A stretch of DNA of 34,126 bases. Source: an uncultured Schlesneria sp. Its GTDB lineage: Bacteria > Planctomycetota > Planctomycetia > Planctomycetales > Planctomycetaceae. The stretch covers positions 1 through 34,126 of the forward strand of contig CAILLA010000001.1 in assembly GCA_903834925.1 (NCBI GenBank). The letters run 5' to 3'. The position numbers and the translations under genes were made by a program. Every line of letters begins with the position of its first letter. Positions within the stretch are counted from its first letter, which is position 1. Below are positions 1 through 8,282 of the stretch, one piece after another. The notes under the pieces are model-generated. The model searched no databases. It was not told the DNA's origin and worked only from the letters and a program-made list of their open reading frames with translations.

Positions 1-1596
1 GATCAGGCATTCAAGGGGTTTGACGTCGGTTCCGGTGGCGATCATGTCCACGGTGACGGCGATCCGTGGGAAGTACATCGTGCGGAACGCGGATAAATGC
101 TCCTTCGGAGTTTTACCCGTGCTCTTGGACGTAATCTTCTGACAGAAATCGTTTCCCTTGCCGAATACGTCCCGGATGGCCTGAACGATGTCCTCAGCGT
201 GTTGATCAGTTTTGGCGAAGACGAGCGTCTTGGGGACTTCGGTCCGGCCTGGAAAGATTTCTTTCAACTTGTCGCGGAACGTGCTGATGACGAGTCGAAT
301 CTGGTTGTCGGAGACGACATCGCGGTCTAACTGATTGGCGGTGTAGGTCAGATCGTCATCCAGTTCCTTGTACTTTTTCACCTTGGTCCGACGATCGCGG
401 TGCGGGACGAACACACCCGGTTCGCGGGCGAGTTTGGCTCCGTTTTTCGTGATCTGGGTTTCGATCCGATAGACGTCGTAACCGACGTTGACGCCATCGA
501 CGACCGCCTGTTCGTGGGTGTAGTCCTGGACGAAGTTCCCGCCGAAGAAACCGATCGTCTGCTTGGTCGGCGTGGCGGTCAGACCGATCAGAGTCGCGTC
601 GAAGTAGTCGAGAACCTGTCGCCAGATGTTGTAGATGGACCGATGGCATTCATCGACTACGATGACGTCGAAGGTTTCAATGGGGATCTTGGCGTTGTAA
701 ATGACCGGGAGCGGTTCCTTGATGAGAGAATTTTCGGTCTCGAACAGCGATCCTTCCTCGTTCTCTTCCTGGAATTCGTCCTCGCCCTTCAGCATGGAAT
801 AAAGACGCTGAATCGTGGTGATGCAGACTCTGGAGGCGGGGGTGATGGTGTTCTTTTTCAGGTGCTGGACCGTGTATTCCTCAGTGAACTTGTAGCCGTT
901 GACCGGGCTGATGAACTGCTGGAATTCGTTGAGCGTCTGCTCGCCCAGGTTGTTGCGGTCGACCAGGAACAAAATCCGTTTGGCCTGGGCGTACTTGATC
1001 AGCCGGTAACAGATATTGACCGCCGTAAAGGTTTTTCCTGAGCCTGTTGCCATCTGGATCAACGCTCGCGGACGGTTGGCGGCCAGCGACTTTTCGAGCT
1101 TTTCGATGCTTTCGATCTGGACTCGCCAGAGACGACCGATATCGAGCGGGGGCATCGCCTGGAACGCGGATCTCAACTGCTGGTCAAGTTTCGCGAGACG
1201 GATCAGTTCTTCAGGACGATGGAACGTGAAGACCGTCCGGCTTCGGGCATCAGGTTCCAGGGCATTCGTGAACTGCGTGACTTCGCCGGTGGACTCGTAC
1301 GCGAACGGAAGGGGCAACCGGTGATTGGGAAACAGGTCCGGCAGCCCTTCCAGGTATTTTCCCGACTGGGTTTCGACGCCGGTGAGCGTGTGGCCTTTGG
1401 GTTTGGCTTCGACCACGCCGATCGCCTTGGAATCCGCGTAAAGCATGTAGTCAGCGAACCCGGTCTTGAGCGGAAACTCCCGCACGGCAACACCCAGCCC
1501 CGCCGAGATGTTCATCTGGCGGTAATCCTGGACGTTCCAGCCAGCCTGTTCAAGCTGGTGGTCGATGTGTTGACGGGCGCGTTGCTCGGGCGTCAT
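1..1596 (-). CDS. hsdR: Type I restriction endonuclease R subunit, 5' part (runs off left edge)
   Basis: The minus frame is open from ATG at 1596 to the first base of the window, giving 532 codons and no stop. HsdR is the DNA translocase and nuclease subunit of a type I restriction complex, working with HsdM and HsdS in the cytoplasm. The N-terminal region has the PD-(D/E)xK nuclease pattern: D49 in GFADYML, then E63-A-K65. The helicase core follows: Walker A MATGSGKT at about residues 182-189, a DECH box at about 314, TATPTKQT at about 338, and near the edge ATGTDVKPLECLI, which leads into motif V. The start overlaps the TGA of an upstream frame as ATGA, and no clear Shine-Dalgarno site is seen. 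hsdM and hsdS are not visible to the right, so they would have to lie left of the window. The motif order is diagnostic; the subtype is not resolved. Confidence 0.93.
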   Translation of the reverse strand, partial: MTPEQRARQHIDHQLEQAGWNVQDYRQMNISAGLGVAVREFPLKTGFADYMLYADSKAIGVVEAKPKGHTLTGVETQSGKYLEGLPDLFPNHRLPLPFAYESTGEVTQFTNALEPDARSRTVFTFHRPEELIRLAKLDQQLRSAFQAMPPLDIGRLWRVQIESIEKLEKSLAANRPRALIQMATGSGKTFTAVNICYRLIKYAQAKRILFLVDRNNLGEQTLNEFQQFISPVNGYKFTEEYTVQHLKKNTITPASRVCITTIQRLYSMLKGEDEFQEENEEGSLFETENSLIKEPLPVIYNAKIPIETFDVIVVDECHRSIYNIWRQVLDYFDATLIGLTATPTKQTIGFFGGNFVQDYTHEQAVVDGVNVGYDVYRIETQITKNGAKLAREPGVFVPHRDRRTKVKKYKELDDDLTYTANQLDRDVVSDNQIRLVISTFRDKLKEIFPGRTEVPKTLVFAKTDQHAEDIVQAIRDVFGKGNDFCQKITSKSTGKTPKEHLSAFRTMYFPRIAVTVDMIATGTDVKPLECLI

Positions 1597-1766
1597 GCGT
1601 AACCGTGATCTTTTAAATTGGCCCGGATCTGGTGGTACTCATCGGCTCGGGAATTTTTGTAATTGCTGAAACAGGATGGGCTTAGATCGTACGAAATGTA
1701 ACACAAACGAACAACCAAAACCGCCGAAGTTCTTTGGAGACATGCAATTACCTGATCGTGACGGAA
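1593..1766 (-). pseudogene. Possible C-terminal remnant of a gene upstream of hsdR
   Basis: A 57-codon open stretch follows an in-frame TGA at 1767-1769 and ends in TGA at 1593-1595, overlapping the hsdR start as ATGA. The last residues, SRADEYHQIRANLKDHGYA, look like real protein, and the overlap is typical of translationally coupled genes. There is no ATG in the frame; the only candidate start seen is a TTG at 1716-1718 without a ribosome binding site. No family is recognised. It may be the tail of a decayed restriction-associated gene, or chance. Confidence 0.25.
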
Positions 1767-1994
1767 TCATGTCTGTCACATTTGAGTCGCTTATTGAAGC
1801 TCGTTTTCCATGAGCACCTTCTAATCGTTAAGAAAGTATCTCTATTTTTCAATTGACGCGCAACACGTTATCTTGTATTTTTTTGTCGTTGCGATTTGCG
1901 GCAACGAAGAAATCAGAGACGACTCAGTCGACGCTCCGATGTTGTCAATTTTGTTCGTGTGGCCTCTTGCCTGCACACACTGTTGTTTGGAACG

Positions 1995-2208
1995 GGCGGC
2001 GCCGAAGCGGCGAGAGAGTAGTTTTGAGAAAGTGGAAAGTAGACAATTTAAGAAGAATCTCGGCTTGTCTGGATTTCGGAAATCAAAACCTTACGCCGAC
2101 AATTGATCTTTGACAACTTGGAATAAATTAAATTCGGATCGCCCCCGGCGGCGAAGCGCCGAGAGAGTAGTTTTGAGAAAGTAGTGAGTAGACAATTTAA
2201 GAAAAATC
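1995..2208. repeat. Direct repeat pair, about 64 bp, spaced 149 bp
   Basis: Copy 1 spans about 1996-2059 and copy 2 about 2145-2208. Both run from a GC-rich start (gcgaag core) through an identical 23-base block (2010-2032 and 2159-2181), then a shared AGTAGACAATTTAAGAA block. The sequence between the copies is unrelated. No terminal inverted repeats or coding potential were seen. Confidence 0.75.
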
Positions 2209-2310
2209 CGGAAGCGCGACGAAGCACCGAGCGAGTTGAGCGTCATAAGCTGTGATTGGAATGGACGAGGAATCTGCGGCTTGACTGCGGGAGATGATGG
2301 GTTTCGAAGT

Positions 2311-2360
2311 CGTGCGAACTCTGGTGAAGTCGGGTGAACTCGCGCGAACTCGGGTGAACT
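2311..2360. repeat. Decamer tandem repeat, five units
   Basis: Five consecutive 10-base units fit CKSGYGAAST: cgtgcgaact, ctggtgaagt, cgggtgaact, cgcgcgaact, cgggtgaact. Two more units (cgctcgaact, cgcgcgaact) lie at 2426-2445. A period of 10 bases is close to one helical turn, so the GAACT words would sit on one face of the DNA. There are no spacers, so it is not a CRISPR. Confidence 0.8.
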
Positions 2361-2425
2361 TTTTAACGATGGAAACGGGGCAAATGATTGCCAAAAGCCT
2401 ATAAATTATGGGGAATGATCGAAGT

Positions 2426-2445
2426 CGCTCGAACTCGCGCGAACT
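2426..2445. repeat. Second short run of the same decamer, two units
   Basis: Two units (cgctcgaact, cgcgcgaact) continue the decamer family after a gap of 65 bp from the main run. They are preceded by GAAGT, as the main run is. Confidence 0.7.
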
Positions 2446-2490
2446 TTTACACCAAATTTGTCAGGGCGGGTTACACCAGAGAAGAAGTGA

Positions 2491-2672
2491 AGATTTTTGA
2501 ACAGAAGTTAACGAAGGTAATGAAGTGAAAAAGATTATACGAAACCTTCGGTCGGTCGTTTGTGCCGGGGTAGGAATCCACTCGCACAACCTCGGAACCG
2601 ACCGGGCCGTTCGGAATGAACTCTTCATTCCGTATTCCTTTGTGGCCTTCGTTAACTTCTGTTCAAAAGTCT
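2491..2672. repeat. Inverted repeat with 27-bp arms and 128-bp spacer
   Basis: The left arm 2491-2517 and right arm 2646-2672 are reverse complements at 26 of 27 positions; the shared core contains GAACAGAAGTTAACGAAGG. The spacer holds a perfect small hairpin, CGGAATGAA-ctc-TTCATTCCG at 2612-2632. The size and structure suggest a small non-autonomous hairpin element. No target-site duplication is evident at its edges. Confidence 0.75.
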
Positions 2673-2746
2673 TTGTGTTTCCCGATTTTCGCGTTGGATT
2701 CGGTGGGCCTCGAAGACTCGACCACGCCCTACTTGCCAGCCAGATT

Positions 2747-2996
2747 GAACTTTGCCAACTTTGTCAACTTGATCAACTTTTTTTCGATGCTTCGGTGAGC
2801 CTTAAAGCCTGCCGCGTCGTTCGGAAGGAAGAATCCCGGGATTTACATCGCCCGGCTCGCCGGGAGGAAAGGCGAGACATGAAGTTGGCCAACTTGGCCA
2901 ACTTCAAAACGTGACGAAACCCTACAAAACAGGGAACTTGGCCAACCTTGTCGAACTTGGCCAACTCTTTTTCGATGTTTCGGTGGGGCTTCGAAC
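2747..2996. repeat. Imperfect direct repeat pair, about 60 bp, with TTGGCCAAC palindrome between
   Basis: Copy A (2747-2805) and copy B (2934-2996) share the order GAACTT-GCCAAC-TTGTC-AACTTG-CCAACT-TTTTTCGATG-TTCGGTG, with scattered differences. Between them, 2881-2905 is a near-perfect palindrome built from two GTTGGCCAAC-like words with one central mismatch. The copies are clearly related by eye but diverged. Confidence 0.65.
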
Positions 2997-3066
2997 ACTC
3001 GACGCGATACGATCCGACATTTCGCGGAGTCCGATTTGCGCCGCCACCTGTCGTGGCCGGAGAACC

Positions 3067-3219
3067 GGTCAGCGATGGCGGCTTGAAACATGGGAACATG
3101 AGCTTGCCATTGTTGCCGCGTTGCCGACATTGCCACTGTGGCTGCCAAATGAATTGATGATTCCTTTGGAACTCGAATTCACCTACGAGGAAACGTGTCG
3201 CTCGTTACGGATTCGTTGA
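3067..3219 (+). pseudogene. Possible 3' remnant of a DUF4058-like gene
   Basis: The frame ending in TGA at 3217-3219 has a protein-like final stretch, with TWEHELAIVAALPTLPLWL then VPLELE-like and YEETCRSLRI-like segments. This resembles the C-terminus of DUF4058 family proteins as I remember them from planctomycetes, where a proline-rich LPxLPLxL segment precedes a PLxLExxYEETC ending. Upstream in the same frame the translation turns into repeat-derived sequence with no family features. It is most simply a gene end left behind after the 5' part was lost or replaced by repeats. The family assignment is from memory and tentative. Confidence 0.35.
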
Positions 3220-3254
3220 GATGTTTTTGGCTTGTTGAGTGGCCGACTCAAGCT

Positions 3255-6200
3255 TCATTCAGTGCTCCAGAGTCCCAGCTTATCGGCTGGGTCTGTGACC
3301 TGAGGTTGAGGTGCGGCGGCAATTGATGGCGGGTTTGGTGTCAGTGATCGACGGAAGCGGTTTTTACTTTCGTACAAATTCAGCCGATTCGCAACGCCGG
3401 GGATTTTTGGTGAGATCTGAACGGATTTTCGTTGGAACTCGACTGCCTTTTCGAAATTGCCACACTCCGCATGCGCTGCCGCCAATGCGCCAAACGTGAT
3501 CCACGATTTCGCCTCACGCCTTTGGAAAGCTTGTTCTGCATGTGCAAGTGCTTCCTGGCCGTTTCGAATTTCGTCTTTTTCGCAACTCGACAATAGCCAG
3601 GCCAGATTGTTGTGCGCAACGACGTAGTTGTCGTCATGGCTCAACGCTTCGCGATAGTCGGCGATCGCTGCCTTGAAATCACCTTTCAATTCGTTGAGTC
3701 GACCTCGTGCAATCAGTCCAGGGAGAAAACCAGGTCGCTGATCGAGCGCCCGTTTCAAGAAATTTCTGGCATCATCCAATCGTCCGTCGATTTGAGCCAA
3801 CTTGGATTTGCGCACAAGTTCGGCAAGTGGTGCCAATTCGTCTGGGAGTTCAAACTGCCGCGTCTTGCCGACCGTCACGGATTGTTTACGAAGCGCAAGA
3901 TTGGATAATAAACAGGCGGACGTCGCATTGATGGATGTCGCGGCGCATTCCAGGTACTGACTTCCAAGAGGTTCATTCCCGTGCCGACCGAGGAATTTTC
4001 CTGCCGCATCGTAAATATGGCCGAGAACGTCGCGTCGAGCACCGACAACCAGCAATTCGAACTCATTCAGATCCCACTGATTCGGGTTTTTGTCTCGCAG
4101 GACGATCTGAAACAGGTTTACCAGATCGACAAAATTCGTTTGGAGATCAGGCTTGGTGCGAAGGCTTTCGAAGATCGAATCCCGTGTTGCGGGTTGATTT
4201 AACTCATCTGCAAGAATCGCCGCTCTTAAGGCAGCAAACGAATCATTGAACTGCTCATAAACCTCTTGATTGAGCTTCATGGCTTCGTCCAATTTTCCGT
4301 CCACCATGTCATACAACGCCAGTCCTTTTTTCTGGGACTGGTTCAGGGGCGGGCTGAAAGAATCAAAATAAGCCTTGGCGAGTTTTTGGGCGGTCGCTCG
4401 GTCACCCCGATTCGCTCGAACGCACCAGAAATACCATTCGGCGCTGCTTTCGAAATATCTCTCCGAAATGGCTCGATAATAGTTTTCCGCCTCGGTCCAA
4501 TTTTCCAGGCCCTCTTCACAGCGTCCGGCCACTTCCAGCCCCCAGCCAGCATAAGATTCCGCGGCGGCCTGGGCATACGGTTTCGCCCGATTCCAGTCAC
4601 CTTTGACCATGTATAACGCGGCCAGCCGTCGGAAGATCTCGGTCTGTTCCAAGCCCATGCTGGGGAGCAGAAGTGCTCGTTCGAGGATTTCCTGCACTCC
4701 TTCATCGTCGTCTCGTTGCTGGCGAACGTCGGCCAGCGCGAGGCAGGATGCGTGAGTCGGAGTCAACTCGTTGATTTTCGCGAGACATCGTTCGGCGTCG
4801 GCCGATCGCTGTAATTCCTGATATTTCTTACTGAGTGCCAGAATCACGAGCGGCGAACGCGAATATTTTTGCTCCCAATCCTTCGCTTTGGATTCGACGG
4901 CGCGCCAATCGGATTCGATTTGCGACGCAATCGCGAGCGGCCACTGCGGACTGCAACGAGGTAGTTGAAAAGAGGTGATCTGCCGACCTGCCTGCAGAGA
5001 GCGTATACGAACCATATCCTCAAAGACGATGTCGAAATGCCGTTGAATTGGCAACGCGATTTCACCGTAAGACGGCGCGCTGAGCAAGCGGAGAAATTGA
5101 TTCAGCGCTGGGATGATCGGTAGTTCCAGCATGGTCTTATCGAGCGTCTTTTCCAAGCTCTGAATCGCGTCCACTGCAACCGATTTCTGACTGGAGTAGC
5201 TATCGAGCAATCTCTCGAAAGGATGACCAACGACCAGAGGTTTTAACGCCAAGATCGTTTCATCAGCATTCACCGCCTGCATTTTCGCTTCATATTCCAA
5301 CGTACGCCACGCTTCAACAAACATCGATTCGCTCAACAATCCTGCCAACGCGGTCCAGGACGGCTCCGTTCGATCCTGACGAGTCGCGTCGGACTGACGC
5401 AACACTTGGGGGATCTTCGCGCGAGCGGCCCGGGCGTTGGGACCTAGTTTGGCGGCGACCTTCGGTGGTTTCGATTCGATTTCATTCCCGATCTCGAAAA
5501 CGGTTGAAGGGAGGTTTTTGATTTCTGTCAATTGTGCATAGGTATTTGGCCATGTCTGCGGCCAGACCTCGTACACCGCCATTTGCCTTGATCCCAGCGA
5601 TGGAATTTCACTCAACATCTCGACGGCTCGATCGCAGGCGGAATTGAGAGTCAGCATTTGGCGGATTGCTTTGATCGCCTCGAATTGGTCATTAACAGGG
5701 TCCCACATTCGCATCCGCAGGTAGGTTGCCAATTCCTTCGTCGATCCCGTTGCTTTGTCGAGGATTTCTGGTTCATAGCTGCAATACGCTTCCAGCAGTG
5801 GAAGCCAATCCGGAGTTGACACACCCTCCTTTGCCAACCCCTTCGCTGACTGGATATCGGCGAGTGCTGCGGCATGCCGACCGGCAAAACATCTCGCGTA
5901 CGCTCGATGCGCCAGTGTGAACGGGGTCGCACCCGACTTGGCCACAAGTCGTTCCGCATAGAGTAAACCTCGCGCCTTAAAAACTTTGCTGGCGGGACTC
6001 CAATGAAAGTCCGTCAAACTTCCCAAGTTCGAATATCCTCGTACGAGTGACGCCAGAAGTTCTGGAGTTTCTCCTTTGACGTGGATTAAAGCGTCGACCT
6101 GTCGCAGCACATTGAACTGTGACAGCGGATCCATGCGGTTGATCGTCTCGTCGGCAACGAGAGTCAGTTTGCGAGCCGCATCTGCTGACTTGCGGTATCC

Positions 6201-7049
6201 GGCTGATTCCAATGCCGCCACGAATTCTTTTCGGGAAAGAGACTCAGCTTTTTCGACAAACGATTCATTCAGGGTTTCACCCGGCACGTCGAAGCGAGGC
6301 GCGTCCCAGTGAAAGGCTTTTCCGCTCAGATTGGGCCGAGTCAACTCGATTTGAATCTGCAAGTTCTTCGGATTTCCCGGTGTTGGACGAATGCCAATCG
6401 TCATATCCAGAGCGAAAGTCTGAGGCGATTCAATTTCCTTAACGGTTTCGCCTAATGATGCGTCGAGCGTCAGTAAACCGAGTTCTTCGCGTGCGGCAAT
6501 CAGCACGCTTTGCCTCAGCAATTCTCGGATCAGACTTCCAACCCCGACCGGGACCTGTGCGGTGGCCGAAGTGTCTCGCGTCATCAGTGCGACGACGTGC
6601 TCTGAACCTGCTGGCAGCCCCGATTTTGGCAACGGAGCTTGAGGCACGACGACGTTCGACGGTTTTGGAACTTGTTTGGGACGTTCAAGAGAGTAAGTTT
6701 CCACATACGAAACGATCTGTTGCGCGTTGTGTACTAGTCCGAGTTTGTATCGCTTGAAAAGGCTTGGCCAGCGATAGGTTTTCACCTTTTGTTCGTCAAT
6801 CGTTTCTTCAGAGGCGAATTTCCAGCCCCGGACAAGTGTCTGCGCGTCCGATAGCGCAACTTGCTTGCCACTTCCCAGCGTCTCTTCCAAAGCAGACAAC
6901 GTTGATTGGTAGTTACGCTGCGACGTCCATTCCAGGATCACGAGCAGCAGCAACACGAGAATGCCACTCCAAACAGCAATCCGTCCCGCGATGGATCGTT
7001 TACGCGCCGCTTTCTGTTTCGCTTTTGTCTTCGACGTTGCTTTTGCCAT
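3255..7049 (-). CDS. Large membrane-anchored TPR-repeat protein
   Basis: This 1264-residue protein starts with a very basic tail (MAKATSKTKAKQKAARKRS), then one membrane helix at about residues 22-41, so the bulk should lie outside the cytoplasmic membrane. The long remainder is helical with tetratricopeptide-type repeats. The clearest are in the last 200 residues (repeat with AHNNLAWLLSSC, then ALAHAEQAFQ and FGALAAAHAECGNFEKAVEF). More degenerate ones lie at about 730-930. The start at 7049 is preferred because GAAGG lies eight bases before it; an in-frame ATG at 7094 has no such site. TPR proteins act as protein-protein scaffolds, and nothing here tells the partner. It is a single transcription unit by spacing. 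Large anchored TPR proteins of this kind are common in planctomycetes. Confidence 0.8.
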   Translation of the reverse strand: MAKATSKTKAKQKAARKRSIAGRIAVWSGILVLLLLVILEWTSQRNYQSTLSALEETLGSGKQVALSDAQTLVRGWKFASEETIDEQKVKTYRWPSLFKRYKLGLVHNAQQIVSYVETYSLERPKQVPKPSNVVVPQAPLPKSGLPAGSEHVVALMTRDTSATAQVPVGVGSLIRELLRQSVLIAAREELGLLTLDASLGETVKEIESPQTFALDMTIGIRPTPGNPKNLQIQIELTRPNLSGKAFHWDAPRFDVPGETLNESFVEKAESLSRKEFVAALESAGYRKSADAARKLTLVADETINRMDPLSQFNVLRQVDALIHVKGETPELLASLVRGYSNLGSLTDFHWSPASKVFKARGLLYAERLVAKSGATPFTLAHRAYARCFAGRHAAALADIQSAKGLAKEGVSTPDWLPLLEAYCSYEPEILDKATGSTKELATYLRMRMWDPVNDQFEAIKAIRQMLTLNSACDRAVEMLSEIPSLGSRQMAVYEVWPQTWPNTYAQLTEIKNLPSTVFEIGNEIESKPPKVAAKLGPNARAARAKIPQVLRQSDATRQDRTEPSWTALAGLLSESMFVEAWRTLEYEAKMQAVNADETILALKPLVVGHPFERLLDSYSSQKSVAVDAIQSLEKTLDKTMLELPIIPALNQFLRLLSAPSYGEIALPIQRHFDIVFEDMVRIRSLQAGRQITSFQLPRCSPQWPLAIASQIESDWRAVESKAKDWEQKYSRSPLVILALSKKYQELQRSADAERCLAKINELTPTHASCLALADVRQQRDDDEGVQEILERALLLPSMGLEQTEIFRRLAALYMVKGDWNRAKPYAQAAAESYAGWGLEVAGRCEEGLENWTEAENYYRAISERYFESSAEWYFWCVRANRGDRATAQKLAKAYFDSFSPPLNQSQKKGLALYDMVDGKLDEAMKLNQEVYEQFNDSFAALRAAILADELNQPATRDSIFESLRTKPDLQTNFVDLVNLFQIVLRDKNPNQWDLNEFELLVVGARRDVLGHIYDAAGKFLGRHGNEPLGSQYLECAATSINATSACLLSNLALRKQSVTVGKTRQFELPDELAPLAELVRKSKLAQIDGRLDDARNFLKRALDQRPGFLPGLIARGRLNELKGDFKAAIADYREALSHDDNYVVAHNNLAWLLSSCEKDEIRNGQEALAHAEQAFQRREAKSWITFGALAAAHAECGNFEKAVEFQRKSVQISPKIPGVANRLNLYESKNRFRRSLTPNPPSIAAAPQPQVTDPADKLGLWSTE

Positions 7050-7220
7050 GAAAGGAACCTTCGCCAACGGAGAGGTGAATTCGGCGGCGGTCAAGTCAAG
7101 AATTTACATTGACCGCGTAAGAGGCTACCAAATTAAGGATTGTCATAACAATGTCAGCGCCGGGAACGCGACAACACCGATTCGGACTTCTTCGCTTCAT
7201 GATCCATTAGTTCGACGACG

Positions 7221-7244
7221 GCATGGGCTGAAGCCCATGCTACG
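7221..7244. repeat. REP-like palindrome
   Basis: GCATGGGCT-ga-AGCCCATGC forms a perfect 9-bp stem at 7221-7240 and is followed by TACG. The same words recur in the double hairpin at 33988-34055. It lies between the kdpE stop and the TPR gene start, both on the minus strand, so it could also end kdpE transcription. Confidence 0.8.
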
Positions 7245-7255
7245 AGTTGTGAACG

Positions 7256-7957
7256 CTATTCATCCATTAGCCGATAACCGACACCTGCTTCGGTTTTGAT
7301 ATATCTTGGTCGTGCAGCGTCCTGTTCGATCTTTCGGCGAAGCTGGCCCATGTAGACGCGCAGATATTGATTTTCGTAAACGCTGTCCGGTCCCCAGACG
7401 TCTTTCAGAAGTTGCCGGTGTGTGACGACTTTTCCTGCGTGACTGACGAGGACAAGCAGCAAGCGGTACTCGGTCGGGGTGAGGTGAATCGCCTCGTCCC
7501 CGATCGCGACTTCACGCCGTCCAAGGTCAACTTTCAATTCCCGCACACGAAAAACGGATTCCGAGGTTGGGCTGGCGACCGTCGCCGAATGACGCAAGGC
7601 GACCCGCAGCCGGGCCAACAACTCGCCGACGCCAAATGGCTTTGTCAGGTAGTCATCTGCCCCAGCGTCCAAAGCCGACACTTTGTCCGATTCACGACCT
7701 CGGGCTGAAACAACGATGACGGGGACTTTTGACCATTCCCGCAATCGGGCAATGACCTGCAGTCCATCCTGATCTGGCAAACCAAGATCAAGAATCACAG
7801 CATCAGGCGGTTCGGTAATCGCATGCCCGATCCCCGCTGCTGCCGTGCTGGTTTCGATCACGGTGTAGCCGTGCGACTCCAGCGAGATTCGCAGAAACTT
7901 ACGAATCGGCGGCTCGTCTTCAATCACAAGGATTTTTGGGGCATCTTGAATCGGCAT
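7256..7957 (-). CDS. kdpE: KdpE-type two-component response regulator
   Basis: This 233-residue OmpR-family regulator has a receiver domain with acidic pocket E13-D14, phosphoacceptor D57 (ILDLGLPDQDG), S84 and K106 (DDYLTKPFG). A winged-helix DNA-binding domain follows at about residues 135-230 and ends in YIKTEAGVGYRLMDE. Spacing and wording match KdpE closely (LDLGLPDxDG, SARxxESDKxxALDAGADDYLxKPFG, YLRxYMGxLRxKxEQDxARPRY). KdpE activates the high-affinity potassium pump genes when phosphorylated by KdpD. The ATG at 7957 begins right before the conserved receiver. A longer in-frame start at 8146 would translate a dispersed repeat and is rejected. No kdpD or kdpFABC is nearby, so the partner kinase and targets must be elsewhere. 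Confidence 0.9.
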   Translation of the reverse strand: MPIQDAPKILVIEDEPPIRKFLRISLESHGYTVIETSTAAAGIGHAITEPPDAVILDLGLPDQDGLQVIARLREWSKVPVIVVSARGRESDKVSALDAGADDYLTKPFGVGELLARLRVALRHSATVASPTSESVFRVRELKVDLGRREVAIGDEAIHLTPTEYRLLLVLVSHAGKVVTHRQLLKDVWGPDSVYENQYLRVYMGQLRRKIEQDAARPRYIKTEAGVGYRLMDE

Positions 7958-7985
7958 CTCGAAGCACCCGCGTTGAGTTTTCAGT

Positions 7986-8166
7986 GTAGCCCTCTCACTA
8001 CGCCGAGAGGAAAGCCGCATGGCATCATACCTCGACTGGCACTTGAAAGCCCCAATGGATCGCAAGGTAAACGGCGATTCGGCTTTCTTCTCGGCGGAGC
8101 GAGAAGGCGACTTGGCAGAATTCCTGGAACTTGACTCGAAAGTCAAGTCTCAAAATCGAAGAAGTT
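7986..8166 (+). repeat. Dispersed approximately 180-bp repeat with inverted arms, copy A
   Basis: The outer 126 bp (7986-8111) begin with GTAGCCCTCTC and end with a matching inverted arm, GATTCGGCTTTCTTCTCGG onward. The two 36-bp arms can pair with several mismatches. Downstream, homology to copy B (21672-21854) continues for about 55 bp, ending in TCGAAGAAGT. Both copies share the same internal words (TGGCACTTGAAAGC, ATGGATCGC) and orientation. It fills the 325-bp gap between kdpE and the gene at 8283, so any kdpE promoter must lie in or beside it. Confidence 0.85.
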
Positions 8167-8282
8167 TGATGCGCATGCACGTCACTTAAACAAAATGATT
8201 CACGCAATGCTTGCCATTCGACGAATCGGTGGTTCGAATTGAACAAACGCTTGCCGGTACTTAAGCAACGAAGGTGCAAATC

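Larger units (their letters stand above)
1770..3066. repeat. Repeat-rich stretch without a convincing gene
   Basis: This stretch has no reading frame with protein-like composition, a credible start and a recognisable family. It holds several families of short direct, tandem and inverted repeats, listed separately, and many copies of TTGGCCAAC-like and GAACTCG-like words. Short frames here translate into low-complexity, repeat-derived peptides. It is best read as intergenic repeat debris. Confidence 0.6.

Noticed and set aside
400-1041. Plus-strand open frame of 213 codons
   Set aside because: It is the antisense shadow of hsdR; the minus frame carries all helicase motifs.
2311-2445. CRISPR array
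   Set aside because: Units are 10 bases, directly adjacent and without spacers.
2525-2914. 129-codon plus-strand frame
   Set aside because: It translates the inverted and direct repeats and has no family features.
7958-8146. N-terminal extension of KdpE
   Set aside because: It translates dispersed repeat copy A and precedes the normal KdpE start.
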